Below are positions 44,767 through 56,771 of a stretch of DNA of 64,000 nt, piece after piece. The position numbers were made by a program, and so were the translations under genes. Under the pieces are notes generated by a model. That model saw only the letters and a program-made list of their open reading frames with translations, searched no databases and was not told the DNA's origin. The stretch is from Hedera helix. Its lineage: Eukaryota; Streptophyta; Magnoliopsida; Apiales; Araliaceae. The first letter of the stretch is position 1. Each line of letters opens with the position of its first letter. The DNA lies in contig OX359270.1 of the NCBI GenBank assembly GCA_947179155.2, positions 22,229,056 to 22,293,055 of the forward strand. Direction: 5' to 3'.

Positions 44767-47302
44767 TGTGACGCCCCCAAATTGGGCCCACACCACCCAA
44801 TTTGAGTCGTCAAAAGACTACAACAAAATTATTATAATACACTGTTCAATAATACACAACTAAGTCTTCACAATTATTACTATTCTACAATACAGTGAAG
44901 ACTACTATAACAATTATCTCGGACCGCTACTCCATTCCCCTTTTCTCCCCGTTAGTCCCGGCTACGCTATCATTTCCTGAACAATTGAACAAAAAGGAAA
45001 GGGTGAGCTCAAATAGCCTAGTAAAGAATATCATGACTAAGATAAAGAAAAATAAATTATTCTTAGTCTTTAACAGTTGAGTTCTTAATTGAATATAATA
45101 GACAACAAGTTTTAAATCAACGACTGTAGTTGAGTTATAAACATCAAGATTAACAACATCAGTTAGGTTCTTAAACAAAGTTTCACTGCAGCGAAATAAC
45201 CACCACTAAGAGAATCAAGTAGATTATGATGTCTACTAGCCTATCTTTTTAATAAAAATCATCATTAACTTTTATCATCTGAAACACCACTGGTCATGAT
45301 CATGTCAAACAACAGTTCTTCTTTGCCCCCGGTCAAAGAGAACATTCATCACGTGTCCTTGTCATCTGACCAAAGAGACCAAACAATTATATCGCCTTTA
45401 TCCTATATCGCCTTTAACCTATATCGCCTTTAACATATCATCTGTGCCACAGGCCACATATATTCAGAACAACCTGATACTTGATGATTGAAATAACAAT
45501 AGAGATATAAATAATGAACAGAAGAAACAAGATAAATAATAACACGAGGAGTTAACAAATTTAACTTTGTCCAGATTCAAATAATGTCCAAATTGTCAAC
45601 ATGATGTATAGAAAAATGTGTTCAAGTCCAAAAGTACTGTCCAAGATCTATACGGAGAAGTTCAATGGTAAGGTTTACGATACAAGAAATTAGTCCAAAC
45701 TATTCATAGTTCAAATAAAAGTCCACAGTTCAAAAGTTCAAGGTCTATAAGTTCACAGTCCAAATAAATGTCCACAGTTCAAAAGTTCAAAGTCCATAAG
45801 TTCACAGTTCAAATATGAGGAAGAAAATTTAATAGGAATGCTCTTGTCAAAGGGTATTAGATGAAGTGCAAACTATTAAAGGAATATTAATGAATTATTA
45901 ATTCAAGAATTTTCACCATTTAATAATATTAGAGGTACAAATTGGATACTTTCTTACCGTAGTAAGTTTAAATGATAGAAGATGAAAAAGATGGTATTCC
46001 TTACAAATAAGAAAGAAAATGATATCCCTTTATGATGATGAAAATAATGATACTCCTTACCGTAATAAGTTTAAGAGTTTGAAAGAAAAGTGATATCCCT
46101 TACCTTATCTCATGATTAAATATAGCTTTTATGAGGTTGATCAACTTGAACAATACTCGTACCCTTCTAAATCTTCAACACTTAAGATAATTTTAATACA
46201 CTTAGAGAGACACTTATACTAAGAAATATCTAGAGAGTGGAAAAAAGATTAAGTGATGAATGTATGAAACTCCTTATGCTAAGCCCCCTATTTATAGCCA
46301 GAGCTTAACCAACTTTTTTATACACACGTTACACATTTTAATCTCATCTTTTAATCTGAACCATTCATCAACCAACACACGTTTCACACTTTAATCTGCA
46401 CCGCACAATGACTATCACGCGTTTCACGCCTACACGTGTTACACATTTTCACGCGTTACACATTTACGTGTGTTACACACTTACACTAGTTATGCACTTA
46501 CACGTGTTACACATTTACACATGTTGCACACGTACACACGTTACACATTTTCATATTATTTTATTGATTTAATAGCTCAATTATTAAACATACCGTATTT
46601 TTCAAATAAATTTGTCTAACTGTTTAATACGCGTGACTACTACTGTAACAATTATTGGCCCAATAACACAAGATGTTGTGCATTATGACAATTATTGATT
46701 TAATAATATGGAACACTGTGCAATTAATAATGTAAAATATTGTGTAATGACAATTATTGATTATATAATGTGAAATGCTGTGTAATGACAATTATTGATG
46801 AAATACTGTGCAATAGCCACTTTATCAGTTCAATAATTTAAATATTATGTAATACCGTGTGCTACTATGCAATACCATGAGCTACAGTAAAATACCACGT
46901 GCTACAGTAAAATACCATATGCTACCATACTTTTATCACTGGATATTTTAACAGTTAAAAGTGATAATACCGTTGACCACTTTTATTTAGAAAGGCTACT
47001 GCTGTCGTTTTCTTCATCTGATAATATTTCGTTGTGGGGTCCACCCATAACTGAATATTTCGGCGCCGTCGTACGAATATTCTCCGACAGAACGAATATT
47101 CCTCGACAAAACGAATATTCCTCGACAGAACGAATATTTTTTGACAGAACGAATATTCCCCGACTAATCGAATATTGTTCGACATAAAATTTTTGCACAT
47201 AACATCCTTAACTTTAATTTTTATTAATTTAACACATTACAGCTAAGCATAAAATTATGAGAAAAAAATTGAAATCTATTTATTAAAACTCGGGGTCTTA
47301 CA
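44767..47302 (-). repeat. gypsy-1 5' LTR, 2536 bp
   Basis: TG...CA ends. TATTTATA at 46289-46296 is the minus-strand TATA box. Two internal tandem arrays: CACGTGTTACACATTTA-type units (46425-46545) and CGAATATTCCTCGACA-type units (47085-47175). The latter has more copies than in the other LTR. Open frames over these arrays (46955-47200) are not genes. Confidence 0.9.
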
Positions 47303-48357
47303 GTGTGACTCATTAGGTTCAATATTAAGCCAGTAAAAGAATAAATAAACTAGAACAACTCTAATATTATTTATAATAAATTAAACTTCTTTAATTTTTA
47401 TATAAATAATTACTTATTTATTCTACATCATGAGGATACCTCTCAGCATATCATGATTATCCAAATAATATGAATTTTAACATTTGATCACTAAGAACCT
47501 ATTCCGTGAATAGTTATCATATAATTCAATCATTCTACCACACAATGTCACAATTACATATAAGATATAGAATTTATGTCAAGTGTGATTTTATTTGATC
47601 ATATGCATTTCAATTCTCAAATGTACTACTCTGATTAATGTAAATTAGAAACTCCTTTCTAATTTCCATTCCACATGGCTAATGATTTTTGAGTTTTCAT
47701 TTATTGAACTACATAGGACATTCTCTCCCTTTACTGAAAGTGGTAAATTCTTTGTTAATCATTCACCTATCTCCATGTATAACTTATTATACACCGAACA
47801 TATCCTTTGTTATACCCGAATAATCTTAAGAAATATGACAAAGTATAACTGATCATACATAAGATACTATGATAATCTCAAGTCCAAGGTTCACATGTAC
47901 TATTATCACATTAGGAACTTTTATTGACAGGCAAGTAAAACTCTATTAGGTGTTACTTAAGCAAGTCACATTCAGTGAACTTATTCTCTAAAAAGCACCT
48001 ACATACTTGCTTTAGTGTTACCACGTAAATAATTATAAGATCAATCATCATCTTCAAAAGGGCAAGCATAGTAGATACTAATCTGTCTAGATTCACTAAT
48101 CCACATTTTAATAATCCTATGATTAGAAATATTTTAGTTTTGAGTTATCTTGAATTTAGATCTCATTAGTATAATTAACATTAGGATTCTAAAAACATTG
48201 CTCCAAAACTATGAGTTTATCCATTTAATCAATTCAACCAATTAATCATGAATAAATAAATGTCTTTAAATAAAACTTTTATTAATAAATAAATAAGATT
48301 ACAAAGTATATGCTTATCACATCAACATGTAATTGGTTTGAAGACATACTACTTTCA
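47303..48357 (-). repeat. copia right (5') LTR, second part
   Basis: Matches 447-941 followed by 28012-28567 of the left LTR. It includes the uninterrupted form of the CACTA target site at 47796-47802. Ends ACTACTTTCA at 48357. Confidence 0.87.
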
Positions 48358-50447
48358 AGAGGCACGCCAAGAAATTTAATAAGAAAGATACCCAGGGGAA
48401 TACTGAGGTTAAAAACAATAAGGTTAGTTTGAGAAAGAGGAACATTAATTGGCAAGAAAACACGGACTCTTATTTCTATTTATATTTAGGTCAGAAAAGT
48501 TCGAGAAGGAAGTAAGGTTGTGGTTCAGAATATTAACAGAATTGGGATCTCCATGAGAAAAAAGGATCAAATCATCTGCAAAACAAAGGTGAGTAAGGTT
48601 GCAAGTCCTGGTTCTCTAATGGAATTTAAAATCTAAATTAGAGATGCCCTTTATCCATAATCAAAGAAAGAACCTCCATGGCGATGACAAAAAGATAAGG
48701 GGAGATAAGGTCTCCCTGCCTAATACCCTTCTTGCCTTAAAAGTAACCACAAAAAGACCCATTCACTTTAACAGAAAACATCGCATTGTAGACACATGCT
48801 TTGATCCAACGGATGAAAAGAGATGGATATTCAAACAATTTAAGAGCATCGAAAATAAAATCCCATCGAATTGAGTCAAAGGCTTTCTTTAATTCAATTT
48901 TTATTGCACATATGGTAGGGCCATGTGGTCTACGGTAATTCCTTAAAAGCTCTTGGGCAAGGAGAATATTATCCCTAATTTTTCAAGCGGGGACAAAGGC
49001 TACTTGAGATTTGGAAATGAACTTTGGAAGGGTCCTTTTCGATCTGGTAGCAATGATTCTAGAGATACACTTATAAGTGGTGTTGCGGAAAGAAATTGGC
49101 CTGAAATCATTCACAAAAGAAGGGTTTGAAACCTTAGGAATGAGCAAAATTGCAATGGCATTAGTTTTCTTAAGCATGCATCCACTGGAAAAGAAAGATT
49201 GTATGGCTCTAGTGAAGTTTGCACCAACAATGTTCCAGGAGTGGAGAAAGAAATTAATATTGAATCCATCAGGGCCTAGGCTCTTATTCCTCTTCATACT
49301 CTTAATGGCAAAATATATTTCTTCAGAAGTGACTCAAGCTTCAAGGGAAAAAGCTATATTCGATCTAATGTGCTTTTTAATTATTCCAGAAAAAGCTTCA
49401 TAGCTAGGGTAGGAAGAATATTTCTTGAGCTAAGAAGATTCTTAAAATAATCAACAACAATAGAGATGAAACCTTGGCTATCTTTAATAGCAAGGATTTT
49501 GTTTGTATTCCATTTGCTCTTGACCTTGGCATGTAAGAATTTAGAGTTATTGTTCCCTAACTTGAGCCACCAAATTCTGGACTTTTGGAAAAGAACATGC
49601 TCTTCCAGCAAGATAGCATCCCAGAGGTCCTTTGATAGCTTTCTTTGGAGCTCACATTTATCAGCAGATATAGGCATAGAGGAAGATTGAATGGAGGTTT
49701 GGAGAAAGTACAGAGCTTGTCTAGCTTTCTAAACATTAGTCTCAACAGACCTATGTGTCTTGTTTAAAGCAATGAGGGCCCTTTTAGTTCTTCTTAACTT
49801 CTCAACAAGAATATATAGGGAGATCCAGATATGTTACATTTCTATGCATGAGATATAGTATCCTTATAACCCTCCAGGAGAGTGAGATGATTGAAGAATT
49901 GGAAGGGCTTGAAAGATTTGGGAAATGATAAACTAGTGGAAAGAATCACATGATTTTGGTTAGAGAATCCTGGAGCTCCAAAGCTGGCCAGAGAAAGAGT
50001 GATATGTTTAAACTAGGCTGCATTACCCAAGGCCCTATCTAGCTTCCTTGTTATGGTTATACCCCCTAGTGAATTCCACCAGGTATGATGAGGTCCAATA
50101 ACTTGGATGTCATCCAAACAAGTTTGGTCGAGACACTATTTAAAGTCAGTCATGCCTGAAGTCTAGAGATTATTTCCCCCTTTCGTCTCTTCCAGGCTAA
50201 TAATCTCATTAAAATCAGCCATAACGCACCATTTGGAATCAATAGAAGATGCAAGAGTTACAAGATCCTGCCAAAGCTGTTTCCTTTCAATAGGAGTGTT
50301 CAACCCATAGACAGTAGTAACAAAAAACCTCTCAGCAATACCAATAAGAGTGACTTCACAATGAATAAGCTAAGAAGATTTAAATATACTATTGATATAC
50401 CAAAAAGAGGGGTTCCAACGAACCCAGATTCTACCATTATAGTGATG
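48358..50447 (-). pseudogene. LINE (L1-like) ORF2: endonuclease C-terminal part and reverse transcriptase
   Basis: The minus strand, from right to left, reads endonuclease motifs (GRIWVRWNPSFWYIN, VTTVYGLNTPIERKQLWQDL, KWCVMADFNEII at 50200-50445) and a linker with WWLKLGNNNSKFLHAK. Then come the reverse transcriptase blocks KSLGPDGFNINFF, NDFRPISFRNTTYKCISRII, KGIRQGDLISPYLFVIAMEV and HLCFADDLILFSHGD (48580-48620), the catalytic FADD box. It stops at KFLGVPL, where the copia LTR begins, so the 3' part lies beyond the copia element, outside the window. Several stops and frame changes are present. LINEs of this type copy RNA at a nicked target site; this one is dead. Confidence 0.88.
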
Positions 50448-50452
50448 CTCAT
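50448..50452 (+). repeat. gypsy-2 target duplication, left copy (CTCAT)
   Basis: CTCAT here and at 59850-59854 directly flank the element; both lie in LINE sequence. Confidence 0.9.
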
Positions 50453-50948
50453 TGTTGGGATCCGGATATCAGATTAAGGCTTGGGCCGGTCTCTATCATT
50501 TTGTTGGGCTGGGCTTTCCTTTTAATATTTTAATTCTTTTACAGGCCAAGTAGTGGACTTTCCTGGGACTTGGGCTTTTTTAGTTGCTGGCCCATACACA
50601 GTCTGAGGCTTTTAACCCTACACTCTTCCCAATATTTGTACACTCATATAAATAGAGACTTGCATGGGAGTGGAAGAAGATATTATCATAATCAAACCGC
50701 CCTTACGACTTGTAGATTCAGAACCAATATTTTCCAGCAAATAAGCTCTCTATTGTACTTGAGAAAGTTTGTAAACACCACCATCATACTAGTAAAATTA
50801 TCCTTTCACCTGTGGTTTTTTCCCTGTTGGGTTTCCACGTAAGTTCTTGTGTTTTCATAATATTTTCTCTTGTTTTATTGGTGTTTGACGTTTGATTTTC
50901 TTGGTTATTTTCGTGATTTTCAACGGGTTATAAAATTTGGCGTTAAGA
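50453..50948 (+). repeat. gypsy-2 5' LTR
   Basis: TGTTGGGATCC start; end GGCGTTAAGA (3' copy ends GGCGTTAACA). TATAAATA at 50647-50654 is the likely promoter. Confidence 0.93.
50647..50654 (+). promoter_or_regulatory. TATA box of gypsy-2 5' LTR
   Basis: TATAAATA in the context CACTCATATAAATAGAG; identical at 59548-59555 in the other LTR. Confidence 0.75.
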
Positions 50949-50967
50949 TTGGCGCTAGAAGGAGGGC
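50949..50967 (+). promoter_or_regulatory. gypsy-2 primer-binding site
   Basis: TTGGCGCTAGAAGGAGGG directly after the LTR. The TGGCGC start is the form used by many Athila/Tat elements. Confidence 0.75.
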
Positions 50968-51018
50968 TTTTGGTCCTGTTTTAAAATCACCGCGTGAGTT
51001 TAGCATAACACCAGATTG

Positions 51019-51859
51019 GTTATGGAGCATCGAGGTGATCGGGTGGAGAAGACTGGTTCGTCAGCACCTTCTATGACACGGGGTTCAGTCAAGGACAGGT
51101 TGGGTCTGCCTACTCATAGAGCAGGTTCGACTGTGCCACACTCCAACGACAGTTATTCCCCTCTGTTTCTCCGAGCTTGGTCCATGATAGGGATACGAAC
51201 CGTCAATCTTCTGTCCGAGAGCGTGAGGCTGATGAGAGGAATTCTTACGATCAGGAGGACTCTATTAAGAGGAAGAGGATCCAGACAGTAGTAGGGGCTA
51301 TTCGGTCTCTACGACATTAGCAGGAAGAGTGGGTCGTTCTCTTGGAAGGGCTGAAGGAAGATGAGAAACCTCAGGACATAGTTCAAGGATCGGGGGTGAG
51401 GACACCTCGGAGTAGGGGAGGTTGGGGGAGGGTGAACGACCCGCCCTCATCACTATTGGTTGATAGAGTCGGGGGTAGCTACGGTCCTCCAAATCCATAT
51501 TCGGGATGGGCAGAAAAGGGCCCAACCACTTCTCTTGATAGAAGGTCAACTTCCTCGGACGGGTGGACGCACTCCCTATCCCCGAGGAGGAGATATAACT
51601 GAAACCACGATCGTGTAGCTCGGAGTCCAAGAAGGGGTCAGGGTATCAGCCAGACGATCATGTAGCTCGGAGCCCGAGAAGGGGGTCAGGGTATTAGCCT
51701 GACGATCGCGTCGATCGGAGCCCGAGGAGACATTTAGAAGATACATCGGATTGTCGGGAAGTTCGAAGTCCGAAAAAAGGTTTAGGAGTTGGACTTAACT
51801 CTCAGAAAGCCAGTGATGATGATTTACTTAGAAAGAGAATGGCAGACCTTGAATGACAG
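51019..51859 (+). pseudogene. gypsy-2 gag N-terminal extension, frameshifted, with 47-bp tandem repeat
   Basis: An ATG at 51019 opens MEHRGDRVEKTGSS. Coding then passes through other frames (51016-51291, 51342-51602) before the main gag frame. At 51609-51730 a 47- to 48-bp unit (GATCGTGTAGCTCGGAGYCC...) is repeated about 2.6 times, encoding Arg/Ser-rich repeats in the plausible frame. The last part reads MADLE-stop-QLAEVKAR; the stop (TGA) is one change from CGA. Confidence 0.6.
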
Positions 51860-53608
51860 TTGGCTGAAGTTAAGGCAAGAACTAAGCCCGTAGACACCAA
51901 ATCTCTGTTCTCGGTTACTATTAACATGGAAAAGGCTGACCCGAAGATGAAGTTGCCACCGTTGGAATCTTTTGATGGTACCGGTGATCCCTACGACCAT
52001 ACGAATTCCTATGAGATTATAATGGGGTACTACAACCACTCTGATGCAGGGATGTGCAAGATTTTCTTAACCACTCTAAAGAAGGCAGCGAAGCAGTGGA
52101 TCGTATCTTTGCCATCGGGGAGTATTAATTCATGGAAAGAGTTATGCGATAGGTTTCATGACCGCTTCGGAAGTAATAAGAAGAGGGGGAAATTAACAGC
52201 ATCACTGATGCAAATCAAACAGAGAGGAGACGAGACCCTAAACCAATATGTACAACGGTTTAGGGAGGCCACAGGGGCTGTGATTAACCTGGATATGACC
52301 CAGGCGTTGGGATTCTTCACTACGGGGTTGGACATCGGTAAATCAAAGAAGTTGATGAAGGACATCATGTTCAAACCGCCGAAGGACCTGACTGATGCAT
52401 ATGAACGAGCAGAAAATTTTATTGCAATTGAAGAAGCAATGGCAACTTTGACAAAGAAACAGAAGGGGGCTGATCAGTATAAGCCAAAGGAGGGAAAATC
52501 TGACGTGCTGGATAGGCTTGGCCCGAGGGGAGGTAATCAAGCAAACCGGCCACCCATCCAGAATAAATTTGAACAGAAGACCTACACTCCTCTAAATGCT
52601 GATAGGGTCCAGATATTGAATGAAATCAGAGGTACACAACTGTTCAAACCACCCCGAACCGTTAAGGGTTATCGGGAATTCTCGAATCAATTTTGTGAAT
52701 ATCACCAGTCGAGAGGACATGATGCGGAAAGATGTTACGACTTGAAGGAGCAGATAGAGAAGAATGTGCAGGGTGGCCGATTATTACACTATGTCGCTGG
52801 GCGGACAGTTCCTCAAAGAGAACGACCACAAAGGGGTGACCAGAATGAGGCTGGTGCGAATCGACCGAGGCCAGTTATTGATGTCATTAGTGGAGGGTTA
52901 CCCAAAAACCAGGTGGGAAAGCGTCGGAGATCCACTTCGGAAATTGTAATGAGTTTAGCAGAACAGTCGACCAAACCAGCAAGATTGTATCCGGGGACGG
53001 TCATCTCGTTTTTTGATGAGGATTACCCAGTTGATCCCGTGGAACCACATGAAGGGGCCTTGGTGATAACCGCCCAATTAGGGCCTGTGGATATGAAAGT
53101 GATAATGGTCGATAACGGGTCTTCTGTCGACGTGTTGTACAGTCATGCTTATCAACACATGAATTTAGAAGGAATCAGGCTGGAAGTGGGACATGAATCA
53201 CCCTTATACGGATTCAGGAATGAAGTCGTACCCGTAATTGGGACAGTGGAATTGCTGATGGTGTTCGGGGACGCTCCTAAACAAGTACAGATCAACGTTA
53301 AGTTCTTTGTAGTACAGGTAGACTCAGCTTATAATGCTATTCTGGGAAGAACGACTTTATCAACTCTTCAGGCAGTCACCTCGATTGCCCACTTTAAGAT
53401 GAAGTTTCCTACCTCCCACGGGGTCGGGGAAGTAAAAGGTGATCTTGATATAGCGAGAAGGTGTTTTTGGCACACTCTCACGGCACCACTGGTCGGGATC
53501 AACAAGATGAAACAGACTTTGACAGTGGATGTCGAGTCTTTTCCCGAGGGAGTTACTGACCCGTTGGCTTCCCCTGCTGAAGAAACCGAGGATATAGAAC
53601 TCATTTAG
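51860..53608 (+). pseudogene. gypsy-2 gag and protease (582 codons)
   Basis: The retrotransposon gag domain occupies about residues 30-190 (KLPPLESFDGTGDPYDH, QWIVSLPSGSINSWKELCDR, QYVQRFREATGAV). A zinc-binding stretch C279-X2-H282-X4-H287-X4-C292 (CEYHQSRGHDAERC) follows, the form usual in this lineage. The retropepsin active site VDNGSS has its Asp at 418, and ends in YNAILGRTTL near 490. It closes with TAG at 53606-53608, in the same frame as the reverse transcriptase that follows. Related elements have an acidic residue there, so GAG to TAG is the simplest explanation. The missing N terminus lies in 51019-51859. Confidence 0.85.
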
Positions 53609-54637
53609 GGAAATACGGAGAAGTTGGTCAAGATAGGAGCCGGGTTAAAAGATACTTTGAAGAAAGGATTAATAGAGTTACTCAGAACTTATGCTGATAT
53701 CTTTGCTTGGACACCTCGAGATATGCCGGGGATGGCAGAGGATGTGGCAGTCCATAGGTTATCCGTTGACCCTGAGAAAAAGCCTGTTTTCCAGAAGAGA
53801 CGGATCTTTGCTCCTGAACGACAGAAGATCATTGATAAAGAAGTGGGAAAGCTATTGGATGCTGGTATTATCGAGGAGATTGAGTACCCGGAGTGGCTTG
53901 CTAATGTTGTATTGGTCCGCAAACAGAATGGAAAATGTAGAGTCTGCATCGACTATACGGACCTGAATAAAGCTTGCCCGAAGGATTTCTATCCTTTGCC
54001 ACACATTTACCAATTGATTGATGCAACTTCAGGGAATGCCATACTGAGCTTTTTGGACGCATTTTCGGGATACAATCAGATTTTGATGGAGAGAGATGAT
54101 ATCCCCAATACTTCATTTATCACCCATCGGGCCATTTATGCTTACAATCGAATGACGTTCGGACTCATTAATGCTGGGGCAACTTATCAGAGAATGATGA
54201 ATAAAGTGTTCCGAAAGCAGATCGGCCGAAATATGGAGGTATATGTTGATGATATGATTGTTAAGAGTATGATGCTGCATGACCATTTGGATGATTTGGA
54301 GGAATGTTTTCGAACAGTTCGCCATTACCATATGCGGCTTAATCCTACCAAATGTATTTTTGGGCTCGGGGCGGGCAAGTTTTTGGGATACCTGGTTAGT
54401 AAGAGGGGGATAGAGGCCAACCCAGAGAAGATCAAGGCGGTCATTGATATGAAATCACCAAGTACCTTTAAGGATGTGCAGAGGCTAACGGGTCGGATAA
54501 CGGCTCTTCGGAGGTTCATGTCTCGTTCGGCAGAAAGGTGTTTGCCATTCTTTGATACATTAAAGGGGCCTAAGAATGAGAAGTCCTTTCATTGGACTTC
54601 AGAGTGCGAGGATGCGTTCCAAGGTATTAAAAAATAG
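53609..54637 (+). pseudogene. gypsy-2 reverse transcriptase
   Basis: Continues the gag-protease frame after the TAG. Recognised blocks: LLRTYADIFAWTPRDMPGM, CRVCIDYTDLNKACPKDFYP, LSFLDAFSGYNQILM, MTFGLINAGATYQRMMN, and the catalytic EVYVDDMIVKS near 54240, then GKFLGYLVSKRGIEANPEKI. It is complete up to the thumb/connection, where the frame closes with TAG at 54635-54637 in a region that appears to have lost about 90 bp of the RNase H start. Confidence 0.9.
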
Positions 54638-54639
54638 CC

Positions 54640-55790
54640 GTGAGCTCCCTGGCGGTCGGAGCAGTCTTGATTCGGGAAGAAGGGGGTAGACAGAATCCGG
54701 TTTACTATGTAAGTTATGCTTTGAGAGATGCTGAAATAAGGTACCCCAACCTGGAGAAGTGTGTATATTCCCTAGTGATTGCTAGCAGAAAGCTACGACA
54801 CTATTTTCAGGGTTGGTGGTAGTTGTTTACACCGATCAACCATTGAAGAAAATTCTGCATATTCCTGATTCATCAGGAAGAATGGTAGCATGGGTTGTAG
54901 AACTGAGTCAGTTTACATTGGATTATCTTCCTCGGACGGCAATAAAAGGCCAGGCCTTGGCAGACTTTGTGGTGGAATGCATGTTTTCGGAGGAAGATCC
55001 AGTTAACTGTTCGGGGTCGGAAGTTGCACTGATCACTGGGGGGCAACCAACCTCATCTTTTTCTTGGGTTTTATGCGTGGACGGATCCTCTACGGTAGAT
55101 TCAAGCGGGGCAGGTGTAATTTTAACTAGTCCCGAGGGTTTTAAGGTTCAACAGGCTATCCGGTTCAGATTTAAAGCAACCAATAATGAGGCAGAGTATG
55201 AGGCTATTTTGGCAGGTCTGAGGTTGGCTCGTAGTTTAGTGGTGAAAAACTTAATAATTCTTAGTGATTCACAACTAGTGATCAAACAAATTCAAGGAGA
55301 GTACGAAGCTCGTGGGGATCGGATGACGAAATATTTGTCCGAGGTGAAGAACTTCCTTCATTGCTTTGATTTATGCTCGTTACAAAACATTGATCGGAAT
55401 GACAATACTGTGGCCGATGCATTATCCAAGCTTGCTACTACTCCGAGCGAGTCATTGTTGGGGCCGGTATATGTAGAGGAGTTGATTGAACCCAGTATTG
55501 TGAGAAGGGAAGTGAAGTATGTTGAAAGGTCCAACTGTTGGTTAACACCGTACTTATTTTATTTGGCCGAGGGAAAGTTGCCAACTGATAAGATCTTGGC
55601 AAAAAAGATAAGATATAGAAGTTCCTATTTCTGCTTGATTGATGGGGATCTGTTCCGCCGAACTTATTTGGGTCCTATGGCAAAGTGTCTTGTTCCCTCG
55701 GAGGCCTCTTACGCTCTTCGGGAAGTCCACGAGGGTATTTGTGGGGACCATATGGGGGCGAAGTCCTTGGCATATATGTTGATTCGGTAA
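54640..55790 (+). pseudogene. gypsy-2 RNase H (two-domain) and integrase zinc region
   Basis: The first part (54640-54822) reads SLAVGAVLIREEGGRQNPVY and RYPNLEKCVYSLVIASRKLR, a shortened RNase H. After a frameshift near 54815 the frame 54813-55790 holds a second RNase H-type domain with its acidic residues: LCVDGSSTVDSSGAG, NNEAEYEAILAGLRLA, ILSDSQLVIKQIQGEYEA. This second (archaeal-type) RNase H is typical of Tat elements. It ends with the start of the integrase finger, EVHEGICGDHMGAKSLA, and a TAA at 55788-55790 that is one change from CAA in the motif R-Q-GYYWPTM. Confidence 0.85.
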
Positions 55791-56771
55791 GGATATTATT
55801 GGCCGACGATGTTTCGGGAGACGAAAGAATTTGTGCAGAAGTGTCCGAAGTGCCAACTGTATAGTTCTGTTGTGCATCGGTCGCCTGAAGAATTGTCTTC
55901 GGTATTATCTCCAGTACCCTTTGCTGTTTGGGAAGTTGATTTGGTAGGACCAATGCCGAAGGCTAGGGGTCAGTATACTTATATGATTGTTGCTATCGAC
56001 TACATGACAAAGTGGGTTGAAGCAAAACCTCTTCGACGGATTACTGAACAAGACTGTATTCATTTTCTGAAAGAGAACATCGTCTTCAGGTTCGGGATTC
56101 CAATTGTTCTGGTGTCTGATAATGGTCTGCAAATCATTGGTGCTGAATTTGAGAAGTTTCTTGGGGACTTGGGAATTCAACATCGAAGGGTTTCAGTTGC
56201 GCATCCTCAGGCAAATGGACAGGTTGAAGTGACCAATAGAACTTTACTAAATGGGATCAAGAGAAGGCTTGATAATGCTAAGGGAAGATGGCCTGAAGAA
56301 CTTCCCAGTGTTTTGTGGGCCTATCGGACACCTCCTAGAACGACAACGGGTGACTCTCCTTTTCGACTCGCATATGGAATTGAGGCCTTGATTTCGGTAG
56401 AGGTTGGTTCTCCATCTTTTTGTGTGATTAATTTCAATGAGTTATATAATGATCAGGGACTTCGACTTAATTTGGATTTGTTGGATGAAACTCGGGATAC
56501 GACAATATTGAAATTGGCATCTTATCAACAAAAAACTGCAAGACATTATAATTAGAGGGTTAAACTTAGACGTTTTGAGGTTGGAGATTTGGTCATTCGG
56601 GAGGCTGAAGCATCTACACCATTGAACACTGGCAAGTTGATGCCCAATTGGGAAGGACCGTATGAAGTAATTGAAGTTGTGAAATATGGGACATATCGTC
56701 TTCGGGATATGTCTGGATCCGAATTAAAGAACTTTTGGCATGCAACTAGATTAAGGAAGTATTTCCAGTAA
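55791..56771 (+). pseudogene. gypsy-2 integrase
   Basis: Same frame as the preceding segment. Finger cysteines read CPKCQLY. The core has all three catalytic acids: WEVDLVGPMPKARG, VLVSDNGLQIIGAEF and HPQANGQVEVTNRTLL; then VLWAYRTPPRTTTGDSPF and LAYGIEALISVEV. A TAG at 56553-56555 splits off the C-terminal DNA-binding part (56556-56771: FEVGDLVIREAEAS, NWEGPYEVIEVVKYGTYRL, FWHATRLRKYFQ). Apart from two stops the integrase is well kept. Confidence 0.88.

Larger units (their letters stand above)
38539..47302 (-). mobile_element. Ty3/gypsy chromovirus-like element, 3' LTR truncated
   Basis: Direct LTRs: full 5' LTR at 44767-47302 (2536 bp, TGTGACGCCC start, GGTCTTACA end) and a 3' LTR at 38539-40454 that lacks the outer 544 bp. 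The minus-strand primer site TGGTATCAGAGCTTAGGG (44747-44764) and the purine tract before 40454 set the direction. Domain order on the minus strand is gag, knuckle, protease, reverse transcriptase, RNase H, integrase, chromodomain-like tail, as in Del/Tekay-type chromoviruses. In a hand comparison of about 190 bp the LTRs differ at about 16 positions, so it is older than the gypsy element at 50453. It sits in the copia LTR. The right flank is GTGTG, with no matching left copy because the left junction was deleted. Confidence 0.88.
1..48357 (-). mobile_element. Ty1/copia element, heavily nested; 5' LTR on the right, 3' LTR running off the left edge
   Basis: On the minus strand the order is LTR (37910-38540 plus 47303-48357), initiator-Met-like primer site (37892-37908), gag/zinc knuckle, protease, integrase, reverse transcriptase, then LTR (28009-28567 plus 1-941, continuing before base 1). 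LTR ends read TGTTGGTTTG on the left and ACTACTTTCA on the right. The order PR-IN-RT is that of Ty1/copia. Four later insertions split it: CACTA at 942-28008, solo LTRs at 29497-31398 and 32219-34321, and a gypsy element at about 38539-47302. Translation across the insertion points rejoins recognisable copia protein, which is the main evidence that this is one element. The right flank, from 48358, is LINE reverse transcriptase, so copia inserted into a LINE. The left flank and left target duplication lie outside the window. Confidence 0.85.

Noticed and set aside
46955..47200. Repetitive ORFs with EYSFCR-type repeats
   Set aside because: They translate the 16- to 21-bp tandem array of the gypsy-1 LTR in two frames, with no start or family support.
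48644..49403. Plus-strand ORFs in the LINE
   Set aside because: The minus strand gives clear reverse transcriptase motifs in the same interval.
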